64,000 nucleotides of DNA, taken from Acidobacteria bacterium UBA2161. GTDB lineage: Bacteria; Acidobacteriota; Vicinamibacteria; Vicinamibacterales; UBA823. Below, piece after piece: positions 34,873 to 46,048 of this stretch; within the stretch, counting starts at the first letter, position 1; every line of letters begins with the position of its first letter. The notes beneath the pieces were generated by a model. It was not told where the DNA came from, did not search any database, and was given only the letters and a program-made list of their open reading frames with translations. Made by a program: the position numbers and the translations under genes. The stretch covers positions 1 through 64,000 of the forward strand of contig DCWN01000021.1 in assembly GCA_002328835.1 (NCBI GenBank). Direction: 5' to 3'.

Positions 34873-37281
34873 CTAGCGCACATAGCCCAGGGCGCGCAGT
34901 TGTCGCAGCTCGTCGTCCGACATGTCGATGTCGTCGGCTTCGTAGCTCTCCGCCGCGCTGAGGCCAGCCTCGAGGATCCCTTGCAGGTCTGCGACAAGGT
35001 CGTCGTCCGCCGAGTCGGTCGACAGCTCGTCGGGGTCGTCACCCAGGTCGTAGGCTCGGACGGTGCCCGAGTCGGGCGCGACGATGAGCTTGAGATCGCC
35101 GACGACGACCGCGCGTAACTCCTCGCTGGCGCTCGGCCGGAAGGTCGCGGCGACGATCGGCGGCGGCGCCGTCGCACGCTCGGCCTCGATCACCGGGACC
35201 AGCGAGCGGCCCATCCGGTTCATCGGATCGGGGACGTTGAGCAGGTCCATCACCGTCGGCAGCAGATCGACCAATGCGACCGGCGTGTCAATGGTCACAC
35301 CCTGCGGCAGGCGCCCCGGCCAGCTGATCACGAGGGGGACGCGCAGCTGCGACTCGTAGAGCTGGTTGATATGGCCCATCCCGCCGACACCACCGTGATC
35401 GCCGAGGCCCTCACCGTGATCGGCCGTAAAGATGACGAGCGTGTCGTCGAGTTGACCCGCCTCGCGCAGCGCGTCCAGGAGCCGTCCCAGATGCTGATCG
35501 GTGTACTCGACCTCTTCCACATAGCGCCGCCGGGCCTCGGGGATGTCGAGCGTACGGTCGGCCCGCAGGCGCAGCGTCGTCTGCACCGTCTCGCCGGTGT
35601 CGTTCTGCACGTCGAATCGGGCCGGCAACCTGACCCGGTAGACCTGGTCGCGAACCTCCTCGCACCGGGACCGACAGGTCAGGATCACGTCGATGTCGAG
35701 CACGTGGAAGTCGCGCAGCCGTACGCCGTTCGAGAGCCGATCGTCCACGGCGCGTAGCATCAGCGGCGACTCGCCCGGCGGCACCGTGATCGGCATCGAA
35801 GCGGTCGACGCGTCGACCTGAAACGTGCTGACCCGTGATCGGTTGTAGTTGACCCGCACCTCGGGCCCGTTCGGATCGGGCGGCGCATACGGTTCATGCG
35901 GGTCCGAGTAGTGCGCCCAGAGGAAGAACGGCGCGCCCGTCGACCGCGCGCTCCACGCGAGCATCGCGTCGGTCATGTCCGCCGCAGGCTTCCACCAGTC
36001 GAAGCCGAAGTCGTCGTGGTACTCGTCGAACCCCTGGGAGAGGCCCGCCGGGCGCTTGAGGACGCCCAGGCTGACGAACGCCGCCGTTTCGCGGTAGCCG
36101 CGGTGCAGCAGTTCGGCCAGGGTCAGGTGGCTGGTCGCCAGGCTCTGGAAGTTCGAGCGGACGCCGTGGCTCGTCGGCAAGAGCGACGTGAACATCGACG
36201 AGTGGCTCGGGACGGTGATCGGCACGTGCGTGTAGGCGCGCTCGAAGCGCACCCCGGCCGCCGCGAGGGCGTCCATGTTCGGTGTCGCCGGTGCCCCACC
36301 ATAGCTGCCGACGTGGTCGGCTCGCAGGGTGTCGACGACGATGAGCAGCACGTTCGTCGCGAGGTTCGTGTCGCCGATCCGGCCGAGCAGGCGCGGGCGC
36401 TCCCAGGTCACGGTCCCACCACTATCGGCCGCCAGGGCCCGGAAGACGACGTCCACCGCTTCACCGGCGTGTGCCGAGAGATCCAGCGTCTGGCGGCTGG
36501 CGAGCCGTGGGGTATCGAGCCGAGCGAGTTCGGCGCCGAGCGCAGTACGCACGACGACGGAGCTTCCGGTGACGGCGTCGCCGCCGAGGCCGAACTCGAT
36601 CGCGCCATCCAGCGGGATCGTCGTCGAGAACGTGAGCTCCGAGCCGGCTGGCTGCTCGATCCCGTCCCCGGCCACGTTCAGACTGCCGACTGCGACGTCG
36701 GGCGCGTGGGGTTCGGGAGCGGGCGAGATCGTCACCCAGTCGAAGGCGGCCGCCAGCATCCGGGGGAGCGGCGTTCCCGCGCCGTCGGACTCGGGGCCGA
36801 CCTCCGCGAATTTGAAGGCGATCGTGTTCTCGCCCGGACTCACCGTCTCCGGGGGAATCGGCAGGGTGTAGGTCTGCTCGCCAGGCTGGAGCGTCAATTC
36901 GCCCAGCACGACGCGGTTGGCGCGCACCGTCACGCGCTGCGGCTCGCCCGACGGTAACGCGTACGGCCAGGCGCGGAAGTGCAGCCAGTCGGTGGCGGGG
37001 TCGAGGATGAGCAGATCGATCGACGCGTCCAGGCCGGTCGCCCAGGCGAAGGACAGTCCATCGGTCGGCCTGGTCTCTGGAGACGACCATCCACGTGCGG
37101 TGGTAGCGAGATCGAATGCCGGATCGGCCGCAGAGAACTCGGTGCCTGGGGTCTGGAGCCGGAAGGTGCCGCGCGGCGCCCGCTCGGCGAAATCGTAGAC
37201 CGGCACCAGATCGTCCGACCCGCAACCGCTCGCGAGCGTCGCGGCGATGACCGTGACCGTGAGTAGTCTGATGCCGCCCAA
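34873..37281 (-). CDS. Sulfatase-like alkaline-phosphatase-superfamily lipoprotein
   Basis: About 802 residues. The signal TVTVIAATLASGCG ends in a lipobox. Residues about 95-200 form a beta-sandwich-like module. The sulfatase fold follows: VVDTLRADHVGSYGG (metal Asp), ITVPSHSSMFTSLLP, WAHYSDPHEPYAPP and FTADHGEGLGDHGG. At the usual nucleophile position (CxPSR in true sulfatases) this protein has TVPSH, so it cannot form formylglycine and is more likely a phosphatase or transferase with Thr. It ends LRALGYVR. I prefer TTG 37281, just before the signal peptide; ATG 37428 would overlap the upstream gene by 88 bases. Confidence 0.83.
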   Translation of the reverse strand: MGGIRLLTVTVIAATLASGCGSDDLVPVYDFAERAPRGTFRLQTPGTEFSAADPAFDLATTARGWSSPETRPTDGLSFAWATGLDASIDLLILDPATDWLHFRAWPYALPSGEPQRVTVRANRVVLGELTLQPGEQTYTLPIPPETVSPGENTIAFKFAEVGPESDGAGTPLPRMLAAAFDWVTISPAPEPHAPDVAVGSLNVAGDGIEQPAGSELTFSTTIPLDGAIEFGLGGDAVTGSSVVVRTALGAELARLDTPRLASRQTLDLSAHAGEAVDVVFRALAADSGGTVTWERPRLLGRIGDTNLATNVLLIVVDTLRADHVGSYGGAPATPNMDALAAAGVRFERAYTHVPITVPSHSSMFTSLLPTSHGVRSNFQSLATSHLTLAELLHRGYRETAAFVSLGVLKRPAGLSQGFDEYHDDFGFDWWKPAADMTDAMLAWSARSTGAPFFLWAHYSDPHEPYAPPDPNGPEVRVNYNRSRVSTFQVDASTASMPITVPPGESPLMLRAVDDRLSNGVRLRDFHVLDIDVILTCRSRCEEVRDQVYRVRLPARFDVQNDTGETVQTTLRLRADRTLDIPEARRRYVEEVEYTDQHLGRLLDALREAGQLDDTLVIFTADHGEGLGDHGGVGGMGHINQLYESQLRVPLVISWPGRLPQGVTIDTPVALVDLLPTVMDLLNVPDPMNRMGRSLVPVIEAERATAPPPIVAATFRPSASEELRAVVVGDLKLIVAPDSGTVRAYDLGDDPDELSTDSADDDLVADLQGILEAGLSAAESYEADDIDMSDDELRQLRALGYVR

Positions 37282-37340
37282 AACCTTGAAATTATACCTG
37301 GAGCGGCCGGACCGACAGCTTCGGGCCGTCGCCAGCTGTG

Positions 37341-38162
37341 TCAGAGGACGACGCTGAACCGGTTCCGCAGCGCGAACGCTATCACGATCGAGAGGATGAA
37401 GAACGCGACGAGCCAGTGCGTTTCCCATCCCAGCAGCGAGATTTCACGTTCGGGATAGGTCAATTCGATCGAGGCCAGCCCGGAGTCGGCGGGCAGCGGC
37501 GCCTCGGCGGGGTAGAGCAGTTGGTTCACGAAGCCCGGCGCCAGTTTCACGGGCGATCGAGGGATGACGGCGTCCGAGGTCCGCACCGCCTTGGTGAAGG
37601 TCCGTCCATCGACGTGGACCGACAGGTCGTAGTCGCCAGGCGCTTCCGCCACGACCCGCCACGCGGCCTCGCGCAGCGTCGGGATCCAGACCGCGGGCGT
37701 CTCCACCCGCATCCCGACCGGCGCCTCGAGTGTGATGTCGCGGGGCGCCGCGGCGTCCGCGTCGAGTCGCACCTTCACCAGGACGGTGCGCCCGGGTTCG
37801 AGACCGCGATAGCCGTAGTGGAACTGCAGCTGCGCGACGACCAGGAGCAGCGGCACGATCATCCAGACCATCGGGACCAGCGACAGCCGCAGGTACGTCA
37901 GGTTGTGCCGGAGGATGTCGATCTGCGACCGCAGGATCTGCCTCAAATCGTCGTTGAACAGCCTGATCTCGAACAACCCGGCGTGGATCGAGCGCTTCAC
38001 GGCGGCAATCCGTTCCTGGTTCGACGTGGCCCGGAAGACCACCAGCATCGCGATCGCCGTGATGAACGAGACGACGAGCAGGCCGACGATGGGAGGGAGG
38101 GTGCGGAACGGATACAGCAGGCCGGTGACCAGGCCGCCCAGCACGGCATTCACGAGTGTCAT
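37341..38162 (-). CDS. Membrane protein with periplasmic beta domain
   Basis: 273 residues. One or two TM helices at 5-45, a charged helical hairpin (NQERIAAVKRSIHAGLFEIR), another TM (about 88-108, SLVPMVWMIVPLLLVVAQL), a beta-rich extracytoplasmic region and a last TM at about 247-265. The first half faintly resembles EMC3/Oxa1-like membrane proteins; I am not sure of this. It sits between the RHH gene and the sulfatase-like gene, so a role in the same surface process is inferred. Confidence 0.7.
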   Translation of the reverse strand: MTLVNAVLGGLVTGLLYPFRTLPPIVGLLVVSFITAIAMLVVFRATSNQERIAAVKRSIHAGLFEIRLFNDDLRQILRSQIDILRHNLTYLRLSLVPMVWMIVPLLLVVAQLQFHYGYRGLEPGRTVLVKVRLDADAAAPRDITLEAPVGMRVETPAVWIPTLREAAWRVVAEAPGDYDLSVHVDGRTFTKAVRTSDAVIPRSPVKLAPGFVNQLLYPAEAPLPADSGLASIELTYPEREISLLGWETHWLVAFFILSIVIAFALRNRFSVVL

Positions 38163-38175
38163 CGGGCGGGTGGCG

Positions 38176-38370
38176 TCACGAAATGTAGCCGAGGCCCTTC
38201 AGGCGCTTCTTGATCTCGTCCTCGGAGTCCGAGTCTTCGAGCTGCGCGAGTTCCTTCTCGAGCGCATGCGCAACGAATTCATCGACCGACGAGTAGCCTG
38301 CCAGATCGGCGTAACGCTTGATGCGGTCCAGGAGGTCCTTGTCCAGTTTGATCGAATGGCGTCCAAACAT
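38176..38370 (-). CDS. Small ribbon-helix-helix protein with LGY tail
   Basis: 64 residues. SIKLDKDLLDRIKRYADLAG followed by VDEFVAHALEKEL is the beta-helix-helix pattern of CopG/MetJ-type DNA-binding proteins. An acidic linker leads to KRLKGLGYIS. The final LGYIS echoes the LRALGYVR ending of the sulfatase-like protein two genes away. Its ATG shares a base with the upstream stop (TGATG). It could be a local repressor or, given the tail, an accessory factor of the phosphatase-family proteins. Confidence 0.75.
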   Translation of the reverse strand: MFGRHSIKLDKDLLDRIKRYADLAGYSSVDEFVAHALEKELAQLEDSDSEDEIKKRLKGLGYIS

Positions 38371-40384
38371 CAGTCTTCCTCCGATGGGCGCGGGAACTCG
38401 TCGACGCCGAACTCGGCCAGGATCGCGCCAGCTAGATCCTCGAGCGACGGGGCCGCGCGCTGTAGCGGCTTGTTGGTCAGGAGAATGCCCGGCACCGCCT
38501 CGTGATCCATGCAGTGGTCGCCGCTCCACGGGTCGAGGTTGTCGATGATTACGTCACCTCGCGGCACCGCGCCGGTCGACGACTCGCTCGAGCACCGCGT
38601 TCCCTTGGCGTACCCGACGACGAGGTCCGGAGCGAGGTGGTCGTATTCGCCGGGCGCGTACACCTCTTCGCGCCGGTAGACCTTCGTGATCGCGGGCTGG
38701 CCCGAGACCGGATCGACGACGGCGAGCAGCTTGTCGGCGATTTCGGTCATCAGAGCGTCCCGGGCTTCCGGCGCCACGATGCCCTGCCGCTCGCGTCCCC
38801 GCAGGTTGAGGTAGAGCCCGTTCAGGCCGAGGCCGTAGGCGCGCGTCTGCGCCCAGTCGATGTTCGTGAGGAATCCCGGGTCGTTCGCCATCTGGGCGTT
38901 GCGAGGGCGGAGGTAGCCGTTGTCCCGCAGCCAGCCGTTCAGGTGAAACGCGCGGCGCCACGACGTGAACCCGTGGTCCGACATCACGATCAGGGTCGTC
39001 TCCTGGCCGCTCGCGTCGATCGCGTCGAGGGTCTCGGCGACGATCTCGTCCATCGTCAGGTACAGCCCCTCGACGGCCTCGAGATACTCGGGGTCGGTCT
39101 CGGGGTCGTACTCCGGGTGCTCCGGATCGGTCGTCCGGAACAGCATGTGCGACGTCTGGTCGAGGTTGCCGAAGTAGTAGAACAGCAGCCCCGCGTCGAA
39201 CCGACCGAGGACGAGCTGATACTGCCCCCGCACGTCGCCGCCCGCGAGCCTCGACTGCTCCATGAATTCGGCGCGCGTGAAGATCTCCTCCTGCAACCCG
39301 CGCGTCTCCTCGGGCATTCCCTGCGTGTAGAAGCGTCCGGTCGCCTTGGCGAGTTCGGCCGCGTAGGAATCGGGCGTCGAGATCGGCAGGGCGGGGTCTA
39401 TCGGGTCGACGTTGGTCGGCGTCACGTAGAGCTGCAGGTCCGGTTCGATCTGGCGCAGGTAGAAGCGGACCATGCCGCGGAGGCTCTGGAGCGGCAGCAG
39501 CTCGAAGTCCACCGCCACCCAGTCGGTCCATTCGCCGACTTCCAGGACACGCTCCTCGTCGCCGGCGACGAGCTTCGCGACCTCGCGCTCGGGATCGAGG
39601 TACAAGGTGAACTCGCTCGTCACCTTCTCGGGCTCGACCAGGAACGGGTTGTCGGGCCCGAGGATCCTCACCTGCACGGCGCCATCCTCCGGTTCGACGA
39701 AGTGGACCTCGGCCGAGGGGATGTCCTTGCTCGCGATGAGCACGTCCGAGGTGTAGAACGAGAACGTGCCGTAGGTGCCGACCAGATCGGGCGTGCCCAT
39801 CCCGCTCAGCTCGCGCGTGGCGCTGCCCGAGGGCGGATAGTTGGCCGGCATCCGGATGATGGTCGATTCGATCCCGCGGTCGGCCAGCACGTTCCAGAAG
39901 GGCTCGCCGCCGCGGAGCAGGTCGACGCTGCCGCCGAGCAGCGGGAACTGATAGTTGCCCACGGTCAGGCTGGTGCCGCCCTCGGCCGTCTCGGTCGTCG
40001 AGAGGTAGGGCAGCATCGTCTCCGGATCGCGGTGGATGAAGTCGAAGATCCCGTGGCCACCCGGGTCGAGCCCGGTCATGAACGTCGACCACGCCACCGG
40101 ACTCTGGGGCGGCACCGTCGTTTCGAGCGGATCGAAGCCGCCGTTGGCGGCCAGCCTGGCGAATGCCGGCATCCGGCCGCGCTCGATCATCTGGCGCGTG
40201 AACTCGTAGTCCATGCCGTCGAAGCCGAGCACGATCACCCGGGTCCCGGACGGGTCGCCGGCACCGCAGCCAGCGGCCACGAGCCCCATGATCATGGCCA
40301 TGACCATGACGAGGATGCGCAGCGCTGCAGAAGCGAACGTTGTGCCCTTCGGTGTCGTCATCGTCGTCGGTCGTGTCGGCGGTG

Positions 40385-40388
<4 letters not shown>
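38370..40388 (-). CDS. Alkaline-phosphatase-family lipoprotein (NPP type), copy 2
   Basis: 672 residues. Signal peptide with lipobox (MGLVAAGCG, about residue 41). Type I phosphodiesterase/nucleotide pyrophosphatase features: VIVLGFDGMD (metal Asp), VPPQSPVAWSTFMTG (nucleophile region), GNLDQTSHMLFR, MSDHGFTSWRRAFHLNGWL and WSGDHCMDHEAVPGIL. It overlaps the upstream paralogue by ATGA. Outer-surface or periplasmic phosphoester hydrolysis is likely; the substrate is unknown. Confidence 0.87.
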
Positions 40389-42580
<2,192 letters not shown>

Positions 42581-42624
42581 CTCGATCTCTCCCGGGTCTC
42601 GCGTCATCGATCACCGACGAACGC

Positions 42625-44418
42625 CTATTCGAGCGCGCCCCGCTCCTTGAGCAGTGCCATGACCTGCGCCCGGACCTCCGCGGCGTCCCCGCCCGACGCG
42701 TGCAGATCGCTCGACAATGGCGGGGTCACCTCGTCGCCGATCCAGACGGTGCCCACCTGTTGCCGGTCCATGGCGGTGAAGATGATGTCAAGGTCGTGCT
42801 GCATCAGCTCGGACGCCGTCACGATGAGAATGAGTCCGGAGTCGAGGAGGATGTTCGAGACTTCGGCCAGGCGCCGGATATCCTCCGCGTGGTCTTCGTG
42901 GCTGCCGCGGATGTCGGCGTCCACGCCGTACAGCACGCTGCCGATCCCCAGAAAGTATACATGGTGCCCGCCCTCGAACAGTTCGGCCTCGAGGTCGCGG
43001 GAGACCTCTTTCCGGAGCGGATCGTTCGATCCGGTGATCACCAGCAGCGTCGCCTTCTGGCCGTAGCGCTCCTCGCGGGCCTGCGCCGACACCCGTCCGC
43101 GCTGCCACTTCGTGTGGCGCCGCATCACCTGCTCGCGCACCTTCGCCTGCGGATCCTCGAGGGCCTCGCGGACCAGGCCGCCGCCGCTGATCTCGAAGTC
43201 GTCGAGCAGCACGAACCGGCCGGTGAGGATGTTCTCGTCGGCCAGGTCGCAGGCGATCGTCGCGTCGAGCGTCAGGATGCAATCGGCGACCTGGTGGCGC
43301 TCGATCTGGCCGGCGCCCTCGCGTGTGTCGAGGCTCGAGGCGTCGAGGATGCGGACGACGTCGGTGAGGCGCGCGCGGGTCCGCGCCGTGCCGAGCTTCA
43401 GCACGTAGTCCTTGTTCTGCTGGAGCGGCGTCCGCCCCAGCCAGAACAGGCTCGTCCGGAGGCGCGTCGATACTTGCGGCGCCGGCTGGGACCTGAGCGC
43501 GGCGAGTTCGCCGCGGCGCACGTAGATCTGCTGCGCCAGCGTGAAGCCCGCCGACTGGCCGGCGGCGGGTTCGTCGATGGTCGTGGCAGGGAACTCCTCG
43601 ATCGTTTTCACCGTGCTCGACTTGCCCGACGGGTAGAAGACCACCTCGTCGCCGACCTTGATCGACCCCGAATCGACCGTGCCGGCAACGATGCGCCGGG
43701 TGTCGTCCATCTTGGTGAACTTGTAGACGTCCTGCACCGGCAACCGGAACGGCATCCCGGCCAGCGTCCCCTCGGGGTCGAACGTGTCCAGGATGTCCAG
43801 CGCGGTGGGCCCCGTGAACCACGGCATCGCGGCCGGGGCGGCCGTGATGTTCTCGCCCTGCAGGCCCGAGACCGGCAGGAACGCGCGCGCCTCGATGTCG
43901 ATCTCCTTCAGGAAGTGCCGGTACTCCTCGACGACCTGGTCGAACACGTCCTGGCGGTAGCCGACCATGTCCATCTTGTTGACCAGCACCGCGATCTGCC
44001 GGATGCCGAGCATCGCGAGCATGTAGCCGTGGCGCCGTGAGTTCTCGCGCACGCCCTCGGCGGCGTCGATGACCAGCAGGGCGGCGGAGGCGTGTGACGC
44101 GCCGCTGATCATGTTCTGCAGGAACTCGATGTGGCCCGGCGCGTCGATAATCAGGAAGTCGCGCTTCGCCGTCTTGAAGAAGATGCGCGCGGCGTCGATC
44201 GTGATCCCCTGCGACTGCTCGTCCTTGAGCGCATCGAGCAGGAAGGCGTACTCGAACGGCTTGGCGTTCCGCTCGCAGTAGGCCTGGATCATCTCGAGCT
44301 TGCCCTGCGGAAGCGAGTCGGTATCCACCAGCAGACGCCCGACGATGGTGCTCTTGCCGTGGTCGACGTGCCCGGCGACGACGAGATTGAGCCGCTCACG
44401 GCCCTTGGGCGCCGTCAC
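42625..44418 (-). CDS. cysN: Sulfate adenylyltransferase large subunit with decayed APS-kinase domain
   Basis: About 597 residues. The CysN GTPase is intact: GHVDHGKST, DEQSQGITID, DAPGHIEF and NKMDMV. Residues about 450-597 align by eye with APS kinase (ITGSNDPLRKEVSRDLEAEL, then FEGGHHVYFLGIGSVLYGVD), but the P-loop GLSGSGKST is now GSNDPLRK and the DGDN motif is GIGS. This domain therefore should not phosphorylate APS. A separate complete CysC lies two genes upstream. GTG 44418 overlaps the cysD stop (GTGA). CysN drives APS synthesis with CysD in the cytoplasm. Confidence 0.93.
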   Translation of the reverse strand: MTAPKGRERLNLVVAGHVDHGKSTIVGRLLVDTDSLPQGKLEMIQAYCERNAKPFEYAFLLDALKDEQSQGITIDAARIFFKTAKRDFLIIDAPGHIEFLQNMISGASHASAALLVIDAAEGVRENSRRHGYMLAMLGIRQIAVLVNKMDMVGYRQDVFDQVVEEYRHFLKEIDIEARAFLPVSGLQGENITAAPAAMPWFTGPTALDILDTFDPEGTLAGMPFRLPVQDVYKFTKMDDTRRIVAGTVDSGSIKVGDEVVFYPSGKSSTVKTIEEFPATTIDEPAAGQSAGFTLAQQIYVRRGELAALRSQPAPQVSTRLRTSLFWLGRTPLQQNKDYVLKLGTARTRARLTDVVRILDASSLDTREGAGQIERHQVADCILTLDATIACDLADENILTGRFVLLDDFEISGGGLVREALEDPQAKVREQVMRRHTKWQRGRVSAQAREERYGQKATLLVITGSNDPLRKEVSRDLEAELFEGGHHVYFLGIGSVLYGVDADIRGSHEDHAEDIRRLAEVSNILLDSGLILIVTASELMQHDLDIIFTAMDRQQVGTVWIGDEVTPPLSSDLHASGGDAAEVRAQVMALLKERGALE

Positions 44419-45296
44419 ATGTAGCCCTTGCGCCGCAGTTCCTCGAGCGTGCCGCGATCCTCGGTGTCCTGCGCGCGGCCCGAGCGCTCGGCGATGTCCT
44501 TGAACTTGCCGGTCTGCAGTTCGGCCACCAGCTCGGCCGGGTTCTTCGCCGTCGAGTCGACCGGGAAGGTGCACGGCCCGCACCCGAGCGAGCGGTAGCG
44601 CTGGCCGGTGCCCTGGTCGTAGTAGAGCGAGACCGTGGGGATCTTCTCGCGATCGATGTAGGCCCAGACGTCGACCTCGCGCCAGTCGAGGATCGGATGG
44701 ATCCGGACGTGCGTCCCCGGCTTGAAGTCAGTCTTGTACTGGTTCCAGAACTCGGGCGGCTGATCGCCAAAATCCCAGATGTTTTGTTGGTCGCGCGGCG
44801 AGAAGTACCGCTCCTTCGAGCGCGATCCTTCCTCGTCGGCGCGGATGCCGACGATGACGCCGGTGAACGGCTCCTTGTTGGGATCGGGGTCGTATGCCTT
44901 TGTCGTGTGGTTGAGGCGGTACCGGATCCCCTCGCCGCTCAGCGTGTCGGTCAGGGCCTGGGTCTTCAGGAGACCGCAACACGTGAGGCGATCGCACGCG
45001 CCGTCGGGGTAGGTCTGCTTCGCCTTCAGCGCGGCCTCGTTCTGGCCGTAGATCATCGTGAGATTCCACTCGAGCGCCAGCCGATCCCGGTACTCGATCA
45101 TCTCCGGGATCTTGTAGGCCGTGTCGATATGCACGAGCGGGATCGGCACATGGCCGAAGAACGCCTTGCGGGCCAGGTACAGCATGACGGTACTGTCCTT
45201 GCCGATCGACCAGAGCATCGCCAGATTGCCGATGCAGCTGTAGGCCTCGCGGAAGATGTGGATGCTACGGCTCTCGAGCTGGTCCAGATGGTCCAT
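44415..45296 (-). CDS. cysD: Sulfate adenylyltransferase small subunit
   Basis: 293 residues. PP-loop motif WSIGKDST (residues about 29-36) and family strings HIDTAYKIPEMIEYRD, GIRADEEGSRSKERYFSPRD and SLGCGPCTFPVDS. It adenylates sulfate to APS together with CysN. Starts eight bases after the cysC stop and overlaps cysN by four. Confidence 0.96.
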   Translation of the reverse strand: MDHLDQLESRSIHIFREAYSCIGNLAMLWSIGKDSTVMLYLARKAFFGHVPIPLVHIDTAYKIPEMIEYRDRLALEWNLTMIYGQNEAALKAKQTYPDGACDRLTCCGLLKTQALTDTLSGEGIRYRLNHTTKAYDPDPNKEPFTGVIVGIRADEEGSRSKERYFSPRDQQNIWDFGDQPPEFWNQYKTDFKPGTHVRIHPILDWREVDVWAYIDREKIPTVSLYYDQGTGQRYRSLGCGPCTFPVDSTAKNPAELVAELQTGKFKDIAERSGRAQDTEDRGTLEELRRKGYM

Positions 45297-45304
45297 GTCA
45301 GTGC

Positions 45305-46048
45305 CTAGGGCAGCGCGCCCACGGCGTGCTGCTCGAGATACTCGGTCACCTGATCGGTGGCATCGTCGAGCGACACGCGCGATGTGTCGATCGTGATCTC
45401 GGCCCGCGTCGGCGCCTCATAGGGATCATCGATGCCTGTGAACTGCGTGATCTCGCCGCGGCGCGCCTTCGCGTAGAGTCCCTTCACGTCGCGCTCTTCG
45501 CAGACCGCGAGCGGAGTCGAGACGAAGATCTCGACGAACCGATCGCAGAGGCCGCGGACGAAATCGCGCGTCTCGGCGTAGGGCGAGATGAACGCCGCGA
45601 TGACCAGCACGCCGTTTCGCTCGAGCGTGCTGGCCAGGTGGCCGACCCGCTTCACGTGCAGGTCGCGCTCGGCCTTCGAGAAGCCGGTCGTCGGAAAGAT
45701 GTCGCGGATCGTGTCGCCGTCGAGGTACTCCACCTTGTGGCCCCGGCGCTCGAGGTCGCCGTAGACCCGCTGCGCGATCGTGCTCTTGCCCGAGCCCGAG
45801 AGACCGGTGAACCAGAGGACCGCCGGCGTGGGGCCGGGAGCGGCCGCCCGCCCCGACATTGCTCGTTCCGCCCAGGCGCGCTCGTGCAGCGGCCAGAGCG
45901 CGATCTTGACGATCGCGTCGAGGGCGCCGACCATGAGCGACAGGCCGACATCGCGGGTCAGCGCGTAGACGAGCGCGGCGGTACTGACGGTCGCGACAGC
46001 CCGCCAGGAGATGGCCCGGGAGCGCGACGGCGGCGTCTGAACGAACAT
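45305..46048 (-). CDS. cysC: Adenylylsulfate kinase fused to an N-terminal DUF2061 membrane domain
   Basis: About 247 residues. Residues about 10-60 (SWRAVATVSTAALVYALTRD, then IVKIALWPLHERAW) match the two-helix DUF2061 membrane domain. The rest is a complete APS kinase: WFTGLSGSGKSTIA (P-loop), LDGDTIRDIFPTTGFSKAER, FISPYAETRDFVR and KGLYAKARRGEI. The product is PAPS, made at the membrane if the N-terminal part is truly inserted. The ATG shares a base with the cysQ stop (TGATG). Confidence 0.93.
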   Translation of the reverse strand: MFVQTPPSRSRAISWRAVATVSTAALVYALTRDVGLSLMVGALDAIVKIALWPLHERAWAERAMSGRAAAPGPTPAVLWFTGLSGSGKSTIAQRVYGDLERRGHKVEYLDGDTIRDIFPTTGFSKAERDLHVKRVGHLASTLERNGVLVIAAFISPYAETRDFVRGLCDRFVEIFVSTPLAVCEERDVKGLYAKARRGEITQFTGIDDPYEAPTRAEITIDTSRVSLDDATDQVTEYLEQHAVGALP

